NCBI RefSeq assembly: GCF_004122165.1
Contig: NZ_SBKO01000004.1
Span: forward strand, 62,001 to 126,000
Direction of reading: 5' to 3'
DNA: 64,000 nt
Source: Flavobacterium amnicola
Lineage (GTDB): Bacteria; Bacteroidota; Bacteroidia; Flavobacteriales; Flavobacteriaceae
The translations under genes and the position numbers were made by a program. Numbering within the stretch: position 1 is the first letter of the stretch; the number at the start of each line of letters is the position of its first letter. The notes beneath the pieces were generated by a model, which was given only the letters and a program-made list of their open reading frames with translations, was not told the DNA's origin and searched no databases. Below, piece by piece: positions 27,698 through 36,004 of the stretch.

Positions 27698-28974
27698 TAT
27701 ACTTTTTTGCCATTAAGAAACCATGGCAACTGTGGTCTGATAATTCCGTTTATTTTTCCTAAGTATCCTGATTCTCTTTTTATGTCTTTAACTTCAAAAG
27801 TCAACAATTCAGTATTGCTGTATAAATCAGCCATATCGTTGGTATGGAAATAAACAAATATTTGATAGATATCGTCATTTAAAAAATTGGATGGTATTTG
27901 GCAAGATACCTCAGTTACGCCACCAATTGTACAATTAAATTTGTTACCAGAGCCAAAAACCACATCTCCTTTAATTGTAAGCAAATCATAGCCAATAGAG
28001 ATTGTTTCTTTATTGGTTAAATTAACAATTTTCATTCTAAAATCGATCGTAGAAGTTACATCAATAACCGAATCTTTATCGGTTGCAGAAGCGTTTTCGA
28101 TACTGGCATACATGATGCGGATATTTGCATTACCAATGGCGTCTGAAATCGATTCAAATTTAACTTTTCTTTCTGAAAAAGAACTGTCTTGTAAATATTC
28201 TGAAATAATTTTTGTAGGATTTCCACTAGACAAAACTGTTCCATTTCTCATACTTATGACACGAGTACACAGTGACTCAACTGCAGCCATGTTATGACTT
28301 ACAAACAAAACAGTTCTACCGGATTGCTTTGAAATATCTTTCATTTTACCGATGGCTTTCTTTTGAAACTCGGCATCACCGACAGCCAATACCTCATCGA
28401 CCACTAAAATTTCAGGGTCTAAGTGAGCCGCTACAGCAAACGCCAATCGGACCATCATTCCGCTACTGTACCTTTTAACTGGTGTATCAATATACCGTTC
28501 ACAACCTGAAAATTCAATGATTTCATCAATTTTAGAAGTGATTTCTTTTTTGGTCATTCCCAGAATAGCGCCATTCAAATAAATATTTTCGCGTCCTGTC
28601 ATTTCAGGATGGAAACCCGTTCCAACTTCCAAAAGAGAAGCAATTCTACCTTTGGTTTTTATGCTACCTGTGGTTGGGGATGTTACTCTGGATAATATTT
28701 TTAGCAATGTTGATTTACCTGCTCCGTTTTTTCCAATGATTCCAAGTACTTCTCCTCTATCGACTTCAAAATTAATATTTTGTAATGCCCACACATACTC
28801 TGAATCCCCTTTTTTACTACGATCATTGGTTTCACCAATTTTAAGAAAAGGATCCTCTTTGCCTCTTATTTTTGCCCACCAACGATTTAAGTCATGAGAA
28901 ATAGTCCCGGTACCTACTTGTCCAAGTCTGTACTGTTTCGATACATTTTCTATTTTTAAAATTACTTCACTCAT
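27697..28974 (-). CDS. wzt: Polysaccharide ABC exporter ATPase with C-terminal glycan-binding domain (Wzt)
   Basis: A 425-residue ATP-binding subunit. Walker A is GKNGAGKST (81-89), the signature is YSSGMMVRL (168-176), Walker B is EILVVDE (187-193) and the switch His is in VLFVSHNMAAVESLC. Past residue 255 is a beta-rich extension of about 160 residues, like the Wzt C-terminal domain that recognises a capped O-antigen in E. coli O8/O9a. With Wzm (28977) it would export a finished undecaprenyl-linked chain across the inner membrane. The extension suggests that the exported glycan has a specific end modification, perhaps made by nearby methyltransferases. Confidence 0.93.
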   Translation of the reverse strand: MSEVILKIENVSKQYRLGQVGTGTISHDLNRWWAKIRGKEDPFLKIGETNDRSKKGDSEYVWALQNINFEVDRGEVLGIIGKNGAGKSTLLKILSRVTSPTTGSIKTKGRIASLLEVGTGFHPEMTGRENIYLNGAILGMTKKEITSKIDEIIEFSGCERYIDTPVKRYSSGMMVRLAFAVAAHLDPEILVVDEVLAVGDAEFQKKAIGKMKDISKQSGRTVLFVSHNMAAVESLCTRVISMRNGTVLSSGNPTKIISEYLQDSSFSERKVKFESISDAIGNANIRIMYASIENASATDKDSVIDVTSTIDFRMKIVNLTNKETISIGYDLLTIKGDVVFGSGNKFNCTIGGVTEVSCQIPSNFLNDDIYQIFVYFHTNDMADLYSNTELLTFEVKDIKRESGYLGKINGIIRPQLPWFLNGKKV

Positions 28975-28976
28975 GA

Positions 28977-29843
28977 TTAAATAACGTCTATAAAGTTCTT
29001 CTCTGTTCTATTAAATACAAAAACACCAGCAAAAAATATCACAACTGAAAAAATAAAAGAATACAATACTCCGAAAAAATCTAACTTACCACTACCCAAA
29101 TATGCATATTTAAAAAAATCAAAAATACTGGTTAATGGATTTAAATATACTAAATAATGAAGTGATTCAGGCAACTTTTCTAAGGCTAATGATGTTGGGT
29201 AAACGATTGGAGTAATATACATATAAAGGGAAATACCAAAAGAGATAACAAATGTCAAATCTCTGTATTTTGTTGTCATTGATGTAATAATCATTCCTAG
29301 TCCCAAAGCCAGTAATATCATTACGAATAGTAATATTGGCGTATAAAGAGTATATAAATTAGGGCTTACATTATAACCGTTGTACATACAATAAAAAAGT
29401 ACACCTAGAAAGAAAACAAATTGAATTCCAAATTTTACCAAATTAGAAAATACAATTGCCAAGGGCATTATTAATCGAGGAAAATAGACTTTTCCAAATA
29501 AATTCTGATTAGCTTTAAATACTTCAGAAGTAGATTTAAAACAATCCGAAAAGTAAAACCATAAAACATTTCCAGCTAGCACAAACAAAAAATAAGGAAC
29601 TCCATCCGAAGGAATATTTGATATTCTGCTGAAAATTACAAACTGAATAAAAGAAGTTATTAACGGCTGAATAATGAACCAAATTGGACCTAGAATAGTT
29701 TGCTTATAAAAAGTAACAATATCTCTTTTCACAAAAAGGAACAACAAATCTTTATAATGCCATAATTCTTTATAATCTAGTTCAAACAATCCTTTTTTAG
29801 ACGAAATTTCAAATAACCATTCATCATCGTTATTTCCTTGCAT
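28977..29843 (-). CDS. wzm: Polysaccharide ABC exporter permease (Wzm)
   Basis: A permease of about 288 residues with six membrane helices, typical of ABC-2 polysaccharide exporters. The family entry segment is FLFVKRDIVTFYKQTILGP (about 34-52), followed by WFIIQPLITSFIQFVIF. ATG 29843 (MQGNNDDEW) is preferred over a GTG two codons upstream. It is the first gene of the leftward operon and is two bases from wzt. Its leader, shared with the divergent cpsB gene, has a near-match to the TAnnTTTG box (TACTTTTA, 29911-29918 on this strand), too weak to list as a promoter. Confidence 0.92.
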   Translation of the reverse strand: MQGNNDDEWLFEISSKKGLFELDYKELWHYKDLLFLFVKRDIVTFYKQTILGPIWFIIQPLITSFIQFVIFSRISNIPSDGVPYFLFVLAGNVLWFYFSDCFKSTSEVFKANQNLFGKVYFPRLIMPLAIVFSNLVKFGIQFVFFLGVLFYCMYNGYNVSPNLYTLYTPILLFVMILLALGLGMIITSMTTKYRDLTFVISFGISLYMYITPIVYPTSLALEKLPESLHYLVYLNPLTSIFDFFKYAYLGSGKLDFFGVLYSFIFSVVIFFAGVFVFNRTEKNFIDVI

Positions 29844-29952
29844 TCTCACGTATTATTATATGTTTTTGTAAATCTATAAATTTAATTTTATTAGTAAAAT
29901 AAAAAAGGTCTAAAAGTACGTTAATTCATAACATTAGAATAAATATTAATCT

Positions 29953-29960
29953 TACTTTTG
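29953..29960 (+). promoter_or_regulatory. Candidate Bacteroidota -7 promoter box for cpsB
   Basis: The sequence TACTTTTG matches the Flavobacterium -7 consensus TAnnTTTG exactly and lies 25 bases before the TTG start at 29986. No convincing TTG -33 element is seen at the usual distance upstream. It is the only exact match in the cpsB-wzm intergenic region on this strand. Confidence 0.55.
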
Positions 29961-29985
29961 TACCCCAAATTAAAATGTCTTAAAA

Positions 29986-30720
29986 TTGATCTTTTTCAAC
30001 AAAAACAAAACCCTACTCAAGGACATAATTCCACAAGGATTTACAGATATCCATTCTCATATCATGTTTGGGATAGATGATGGCGCGCAAACGGAGGAAG
30101 ATTCGGTGTTTTTAATAAACAGTCTAATTGATTTTGGAGTTGAAAATTTCATTACTACTCCACATACTTTTAGTGGTTTTTGGGACAATTCCTCTGAAAA
30201 AATTTTGAAAAAAGAAAACGAAGTCAAAGCCTTATTTCAAAAAAACAACATCACTAATTCGTTCAAAACCGCTTCGGAATATTTAATGGATGATCACTTT
30301 GTCGAATTATTTAAAAACAAAGACATTCTAACTCTAAAAGACAATTATGTTTTAGTAGAAATGTCTTATTTAAACCCTCCGATTCAGTTGTATTCCATCA
30401 TTTTTGACATGCAAGTGGCTGGTTATAAACCTGTACTAGCTCATCCAGAACGGTATACGTTTTACCATAAAAATTTTGATGAGTATAAAAAACTTAAAAA
30501 CCAAGGTTGTTTGTTCCAATTAAACCTACTTTCTACTGTTGGTTATTATGGAAAAGAGGTTCAAGAAACTGCCTTTAAACTATTAAAAATGGGCATGATT
30601 GATTTTGTAGGGAGTGATGTGCATCATAAAAAACACATCAAAGCTTTTGACATTAAAATAAATTTAAGAGATTTAACTCCATTAAAAGAAGCCATCCAAA
30701 ACAATACTTTTTTTAAATAG
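29986..30720 (+). CDS. cpsB: PHP-type tyrosine-protein phosphatase (CpsB/Wzb-like), TTG start
   Basis: A 244-residue metal-dependent phosphatase of the CpsB/YwqE type, which removes phosphate from the tyrosine tail of Wzc-like kinases. Metal-site motifs are FTDIHSHIMFGIDDGAQ (about 19-35), TPHTFSGF, HPERYTFYH and FVGSDVHHKKH. The start is TTG at 29986: an in-frame stop lies 15 bases upstream and the first ATG would remove the HSH metal ligands. It is the only plus-strand gene in the glycan locus and faces the Wzc-like gene at 30799 across a palindromic terminator. Separate transcription may set kinase/phosphatase balance independently. Confidence 0.88.
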   Translation: MIFFNKNKTLLKDIIPQGFTDIHSHIMFGIDDGAQTEEDSVFLINSLIDFGVENFITTPHTFSGFWDNSSEKILKKENEVKALFQKNNITNSFKTASEYLMDDHFVELFKNKDILTLKDNYVLVEMSYLNPPIQLYSIIFDMQVAGYKPVLAHPERYTFYHKNFDEYKKLKNQGCLFQLNLLSTVGYYGKEVQETAFKLLKMGMIDFVGSDVHHKKHIKAFDIKINLRDLTPLKEAIQNNTFFK

Positions 30721-30760
30721 ATAATAAACCTAATGTGATATAACACGTTTACAATAAAAC

Positions 30761-30794
30761 AAAAAAGCGAGAAATTTAAATTTCTCGCTTTTTT
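30761..30794. terminator. Perfect palindromic bidirectional terminator
   Basis: A 34-base perfect inverted repeat, each arm AAAAAAGCGAGAAATTT and its complement. It lies between the convergent stops of cpsB (30720) and the Wzc-like gene (30799). The GC-containing core GCGAG flanked by A and T runs gives a hairpin with a U-tract on either strand, so it can end both transcripts. Confidence 0.88.
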
Positions 30795-30798
30795 GTTA

Positions 30799-33180
30799 TT
30801 AATTCAAAAATGGTAATTGACTCAACATTTTTCTATACCATGGTTTTTTATTTTTAGTAGATTCTACATAGCCGTAGCCGTAGCCGTAACCTTTGCTAAC
30901 ATCTGTATCATTTAACAAGAGTGACATGTTAGGTAGTTTCTTTTCTCTATAAAGTGTTTCCGGAACTTTCAACAATGTTTTGTCGAGGTAATTGGCGCGA
31001 ACTACATAAATAAAAGCATCAGCAAATTGAGAAATCAATAAGGTATCGGTAACCAAGCTAACTGGGGCAGTATCTACAATGATATAATCGTATAAATTTT
31101 TTAATTCGGCAAACATGTCTCCTACTTTTTTACCCATTAAAAGTTCGGCTGGATTTGGTGGGATAATACCTGCTGGTAAAATATCAAAATGCTCGTATCC
31201 TTTTTGATTGATAATATAATCTTCAATTGATTTATCATTATTTGATAAAAAATTGGTAACACCATGACTCGGTAACTTTATATATTCATCTAATTTAGGA
31301 TTTCGAATATCCATCCCAATCAATAATACTTTTCTTCCAGAAATAGCAATGGTAGCCGCTAAGTTTACCGCAATAAAAGTCTTGCCCTCTGCCGGTAAAG
31401 TAGAAGTCATAAAAATAGTTTTTGCCTGATTTTGAATGGAATTATTCAAGATAAATTCAAGGTTGGTTCTCACAATTCGAATGGCTTCGGCTGAACTAGT
31501 ACGACTATCTGGTTTGATTAATTCATTATTAGAATCTGAATGGGGAACATCTCCAATAAACGGAATACCTAATTTATCAACATCTTGTCTGTTTTTCACT
31601 TTAGTATCAAGCAAATTCAATACATAAATAATAGCAACTGGAATTAGTATTCCCAACAATAATGATATTAAATAAACCAAACTATTTTTTGGTGAAACCG
31701 GAATAGGAGAACTAAAAGCTTTATCAACTACTTTTGAGTGAGGAGCGGTTGCTGCTAAGGAAATAGCTGTTTCTTCGCGTTTTTTAAACAAGTACAAATA
31801 CAACTCTTCTTTTATTTGCTGTTGACGAAAAATCCCTCTATATTCTCTTTCTATTTGAGGCAATTGAGATATTTTTCCTTGAATGGATCCTTTTTGTGAA
31901 TTGATACCATAGCTTTTTGCTTGTAAAGAAGATCGTAATTTGTATAAACTCTCATTAACATTCCCACGAAGTGCATTAATTTTATCGCTCAATCGCACTA
32001 CAATGGGGTTATCTGGCATAGAACTCTTTAAAATTCTATTACGTTCAATGACTAAATTATTGTATTCCCCAATTAATGTTGCCGAACCTGTATCGTCAGG
32101 AATAATATTAGATGGAATGATATCATTGGTGCTATTTTTTAAATGACCAATCATCATATCAACTACAGTTAACTGAGTAGTGATAGAAATTCCTTCGGCA
32201 ATATATTTTTCATTCGAACGAAGGTTTAATTCTGCCTCGGTAGGAATATCGGTTATGTTTTTGCTCTTTTTATAATTTTCGGCTTGGCGCTCCACTCCAT
32301 CTAATTCGGTAGTAATAATACTTAATCGATCGTTGATAAATTTCGCCGTTTTCTCTGAAATTAAATTTTTATCATTTATTGCACCTTCATTATAAATTTC
32401 GACCATCTTATCAAGATAATCTTTTGCTTTAGTAGGTACCTCATCATTAATGTTCAATTCTACTACATTTGAAAATTTAGACAAAGTCGCAACCCCAAGT
32501 TTGGCTTTAAATCCTTCCGCACAATTTTGCAAATTTGTTAATTTAACAATTGTTCTACCATTGGTAAAAGGAACAATTTTACTCTTTTTATTTATAACAA
32601 CATTTTTGACCACTTGAATCGGTCCTAAATCTTCAGAATTTATAATTTGATTAAATGCAAACTCACCATGACTCGTGTTTTCTTTGTCTAGTATTTCAAA
32701 ACGTGAAGGTGACTTTACATCAATTGTGAATACAGTATCTATTTTATAAAATCGATCGTCTTTGTTTAAGAAATTGACTTTAATCGGGTTAGACCCATAG
32801 GCATCGGATGATTTAATTCTTCCTTCAGAAATATAGGTGATATTAAATTCACCAGATTTAACAGTTTTTTCAGCTATAGATCTTGATTTTAAAATCTCAA
32901 TTTCATCATCAATTACATTTTTCTTTCCCGAAAACAAACCTAAGTCTTCAAATGCAGAAAGCTCGGAAGCCAAATTACCCGATTGTTCGTCTTTAATTAA
33001 TAACGATGTAGAAGCTTTATATACTGGAACAGCATATCGTAAGTATAATTTTGCTAAAATTAAACATAAAATAACGCTCAGCAAAAACCACTTCCAATGA
33101 ATGAGGTATTTGGAAAGAGCTTCCTTAAAATTAATATTTGATTCTTCAATAACAGAATCTGAAGTGTAACTATTTTGCAT
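30799..33180 (-). CDS. wzc: Polysaccharide co-polymerase / BY-kinase (Wzc-like), copy 1
   Basis: A 793-residue inner-membrane protein. It has a Wzz domain with membrane helices at about 33-50 and 500-522, a large periplasmic coiled region between them, and a cytoplasmic tyrosine autokinase. The kinase has Walker A TSTLPAEGKTFIAVN, Walker A' LLIGMDIRNPKL and Walker B YDYIIVDTAP. The tail has four Tyr-Gly units followed by a basic end. It would control chain length and link synthesis to export through the Wza-like lipoprotein at 33186, whose gene is five bases upstream. A second Wzc-like gene lies at 60557. Confidence 0.94.
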   Translation of the reverse strand: MQNSYTSDSVIEESNINFKEALSKYLIHWKWFLLSVILCLILAKLYLRYAVPVYKASTSLLIKDEQSGNLASELSAFEDLGLFSGKKNVIDDEIEILKSRSIAEKTVKSGEFNITYISEGRIKSSDAYGSNPIKVNFLNKDDRFYKIDTVFTIDVKSPSRFEILDKENTSHGEFAFNQIINSEDLGPIQVVKNVVINKKSKIVPFTNGRTIVKLTNLQNCAEGFKAKLGVATLSKFSNVVELNINDEVPTKAKDYLDKMVEIYNEGAINDKNLISEKTAKFINDRLSIITTELDGVERQAENYKKSKNITDIPTEAELNLRSNEKYIAEGISITTQLTVVDMMIGHLKNSTNDIIPSNIIPDDTGSATLIGEYNNLVIERNRILKSSMPDNPIVVRLSDKINALRGNVNESLYKLRSSLQAKSYGINSQKGSIQGKISQLPQIEREYRGIFRQQQIKEELYLYLFKKREETAISLAATAPHSKVVDKAFSSPIPVSPKNSLVYLISLLLGILIPVAIIYVLNLLDTKVKNRQDVDKLGIPFIGDVPHSDSNNELIKPDSRTSSAEAIRIVRTNLEFILNNSIQNQAKTIFMTSTLPAEGKTFIAVNLAATIAISGRKVLLIGMDIRNPKLDEYIKLPSHGVTNFLSNNDKSIEDYIINQKGYEHFDILPAGIIPPNPAELLMGKKVGDMFAELKNLYDYIIVDTAPVSLVTDTLLISQFADAFIYVVRANYLDKTLLKVPETLYREKKLPNMSLLLNDTDVSKGYGYGYGYVESTKNKKPWYRKMLSQLPFLN
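30868..30891 (-). repeat. Hexanucleotide repeat encoding Gly-Tyr units in the Wzc-1 tail
   Basis: Twenty-four bases made of four six-base units (GCCGTA type on the plus strand) encode four Gly-Tyr pairs in the kinase tail, the expected autophosphorylation site. Unit gain or loss stays in frame and would only change the tyrosine number. Confidence 0.75.
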
Positions 33181-33185
33181 TAATT

Positions 33186-33968
33186 TTATTTTTTAAATAA
33201 CAGTACTAAAGAAATTAATACCGATGATAATGAAATCCAAACTGGAATATTTTGATTAAAGGTAGAGGAATTGGCTTTTGCCGCATTAGGTTCTACATAT
33301 ATTAAATCATTTTGTTTCAAATAATACGCTGGTGAGTTAATAAAATCAGATTTTGACATATCGACCTTAAGTATTGCTTTTTTATTATCTACTTCGCGAA
33401 TTACTGTAACATTATTTCTTTTTCCATAAATTGTCATATCGCCCGCCATACTTAACGCTTCAGGCAATGTAATACGTTCTGAATTGATAGGATAACTTCC
33501 TGGACGCGCCACTTCTCCTTGAACCGAAACCTTAAAGTTCATAATACGAAGGTTAACAATAGGATTTTTGATATATTTTGAAGACAATCGGTTTCTTAAA
33601 TCTTTTACCACTTCCGATTTTGTTTTATCTATAACATTCAGAGTTCCTAATACTGGGAATTCTATAGTCCCGTTTTTATCTACCAAATACATTTGATGCT
33701 GTCTTTGTGCGGAAATATTTTGACCTATCATGGAGGGAACAATTGTCGATTCTAAATTGAATGGAGCCGCAGCCTCTGCGTCTTCAGCAGAAACTATAAT
33801 CAATAACAAATCATCGGGTTGAATTGTCGCGTCATACGTGTTAGAAAACGAATTTGATGTTTGTCCATCAATACTTTGATAGTAAGCAATATTTTTTTGT
33901 TGCTTACAACTAACAAGGGTAAGAACAGCAATAATAACCAGGCTTTTATATATCGTATTTAGTTTCAT
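33186..33968 (-). CDS. wza: Polysaccharide export lipoprotein (Wza-like), copy 1
   Basis: A 260-residue outer-membrane exporter component. A lipoprotein signal ends at LTLVSC (Cys21). The polysaccharide export domain begins near residue 45 (TIQPDDLLLIIVSAEDAEAA), followed by SLBB-type beta-grasp regions (SVQGEVARPGSYPINSERI, about 150-168). A C-terminal membrane helix (about 238-257) is typical of the Bacteroidota form. It overlaps the dehydratase gene by four bases and precedes the Wzc-like gene by five, so export and co-polymerase proteins come from one transcript. Confidence 0.92.
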   Translation of the reverse strand: MKLNTIYKSLVIIAVLTLVSCKQQKNIAYYQSIDGQTSNSFSNTYDATIQPDDLLLIIVSAEDAEAAAPFNLESTIVPSMIGQNISAQRQHQMYLVDKNGTIEFPVLGTLNVIDKTKSEVVKDLRNRLSSKYIKNPIVNLRIMNFKVSVQGEVARPGSYPINSERITLPEALSMAGDMTIYGKRNNVTVIREVDNKKAILKVDMSKSDFINSPAYYLKQNDLIYVEPNAAKANSSTFNQNIPVWISLSSVLISLVLLFKK

Positions 33969-35935
33969 TTGGTATCTAATATTTCAAAAGAGGAATTTAA
34001 ACTTATGTATTCTGGAACAATTTGTTTCATTTTAGCAACAATTAAATTGGCTTCATAATTTTGAGCCAATTGCATTACTTCTGAAACATCTTGATCAATA
34101 TTCTCAAATTTTTCAATCACTTCCTGTGCAATCATTATTTTTTCATGATGGGTAGGTAAGGTTTTGGATTGATCGGTCAATAATTCTTCGTACAATTTTT
34201 CACCCGGACGCAAACCTACTACTTTAATTTTGATTTCTTTCTCGGGCACATACCCTGCCAATCGAATCATTTTTTTGGCTAAATCATAAATTTTGACCGG
34301 TTTCCCCATGTCAAAAATATAAATTTCACCTCCATTTCCCATACCTCCAGCTTCCAGTACCAATTGACAAGCCTCTGGAATCGTCATGAAATAGCGTATA
34401 ATTTCTTCGTGTGTTATGGTCACAGGACCTCCCTCGGCGATTTGTTTCGAAAACAAAGGCACGACAGAACCATTGGAACCTAAAACATTTCCAAAACGCG
34501 TAGTTATAAATTTTGTTGTATCGGAATTGGATTTTAATTCGTTAAAAAATAACGATTGGACATATTTTTCGGCAATTCGCTTACTAGCCCCCATTACATT
34601 ACTAGGATTCACCGCTTTATCGGTAGAAACCATCACAAATTTTTCAACTCCAAATTCAACCGCTAAATCGGCTAAATTTTTAGTCCCCATCACATTCGCA
34701 AAAATGGCTTGAGAAGGATTCTCCTCCATTAATGGGACGTGTTTATAGGCTGCCGCATGATAAATTAAATGCGGCTTATACATCTCCAGAATTCTAGCAA
34801 TTCCGTTTTTATCGCGTATATCTGCAATAAGCGATATGATTTCAATTTTATTATTTAATTTTTGAATTTCAAGCGTTAAATCATGAAGTGGCGATTCTGC
34901 TTGATCTAGAATTAGAAGTTTCTCTGGTTCAAAATTCAATAACTGACGAACAATTTCACTTCCAATAGAACCAGCTGCACCTGTTACTAAAATCGTTTTG
35001 TTCTGGATCTGATTTGAAATCAATTTATTATCCAAAACGATTGGCTTTCGGTCTAATAAATCTTCAATTTGGAAACTCTTAATTTTTTTAGAAATTTCTT
35101 GTTGATTCTCCCAGTCCGTAATTAAAGGAACGGTGTACACTTTTAAATTGTACTCTAAACAATCGTCAACAATAATCATTTGTTCTTCTTTTGACAAACT
35201 TTTGTCGGCAACAATTAATGCTTCTGCCCCCATAGAACGCATAATAACGGAAATTTTTTTCTTCTGACTAACAATCGGCAGATTCAAAATACGCTTTGTA
35301 TCGTTCAAATTGTATTTATCTATGAAACCTAAAATTTTAAATCGGGAAGGAATTTCAGCATTTAAAGCATTGGTAATTGAAATGGCATTCGCATCGGCTC
35401 CATAAATTAAAGCATTTACTAATTTTCCTCCTTGAATAGGCTTAACTATGTTCTCGAAAACTTGTTTCACTAAAACACGATAAGAAAACAATAAAAAAAA
35501 GGAAAATAGTGGATTTAAAATTAAAGCAATGGTGATGTACAAATCGTACTTAAAAACATACTTACTTACAACATCAATAAACACCAAAACTGCTGTTGAA
35601 AAAGCTAAGGAAAAAAATATTTTTATGGCATCAATAAAAGACGAGTGTCTGATAATCCCAGCATAGGTTTTAAACCACCAAAAAAAGAAAATATTTACCC
35701 CGAAATATAAAACGAGTTTTAAAGAATAATTTTCACCCTTAAAAAAATCGAGACTTAACCAAAGAAACACAAAATAAGTAAACGCACATGACATTGCTAT
35801 AGCCGCAATATCAAGCAGTAAAATAACCCATCTAGGAAGGTATCCTAAATTTTTTATGTTAAAATTTGAACCAGCTGTTGACTGTAAAATTTGTCGAATA
35901 ACCGATTTAAAATTTGCCTTATCTTTAATTTCCAA
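33965..35935 (-). CDS. Membrane UDP-GlcNAc 4,6-dehydratase (PglF/WbpM/CapD family), TTG start
   Basis: A 656-residue enzyme. Four membrane helices (about 35-150) and a CoA-binding-like middle domain are followed by an SDR domain (about 310-620) with VTGAAGSIGSEIVRQL and VSTDKAVNPSNVMGASKR. Methionine takes the place of the usual SDR tyrosine, as in PglF/WbpM. It makes UDP-2-acetamido-2,6-dideoxy-hexos-4-ulose. No ATG lies between the upstream in-frame stop and the first helix, so TTG 35935 is taken as the start. Its product could go to the PglE-like aminotransferase (36005) or the reductase at 38082. Confidence 0.9.
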   Translation of the reverse strand: MEIKDKANFKSVIRQILQSTAGSNFNIKNLGYLPRWVILLLDIAAIAMSCAFTYFVFLWLSLDFFKGENYSLKLVLYFGVNIFFFWWFKTYAGIIRHSSFIDAIKIFFSLAFSTAVLVFIDVVSKYVFKYDLYITIALILNPLFSFFLLFSYRVLVKQVFENIVKPIQGGKLVNALIYGADANAISITNALNAEIPSRFKILGFIDKYNLNDTKRILNLPIVSQKKKISVIMRSMGAEALIVADKSLSKEEQMIIVDDCLEYNLKVYTVPLITDWENQQEISKKIKSFQIEDLLDRKPIVLDNKLISNQIQNKTILVTGAAGSIGSEIVRQLLNFEPEKLLILDQAESPLHDLTLEIQKLNNKIEIISLIADIRDKNGIARILEMYKPHLIYHAAAYKHVPLMEENPSQAIFANVMGTKNLADLAVEFGVEKFVMVSTDKAVNPSNVMGASKRIAEKYVQSLFFNELKSNSDTTKFITTRFGNVLGSNGSVVPLFSKQIAEGGPVTITHEEIIRYFMTIPEACQLVLEAGGMGNGGEIYIFDMGKPVKIYDLAKKMIRLAGYVPEKEIKIKVVGLRPGEKLYEELLTDQSKTLPTHHEKIMIAQEVIEKFENIDQDVSEVMQLAQNYEANLIVAKMKQIVPEYISLNSSFEILDTK

Positions 35936-36004
35936 GTGTTCTAGTATTGAATAAGATAGTTCCCCAATGGCAAATTAAGTAAATTCCGTATGGAATACCG
36001 CATA

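Noticed and set aside
27410-27853. Plus-strand open frame of about 147 codons opposite wbqC and wzt
   Set aside because: It lies antisense to two conserved genes and has no family-like sequence; it is a by-product of their codon use.
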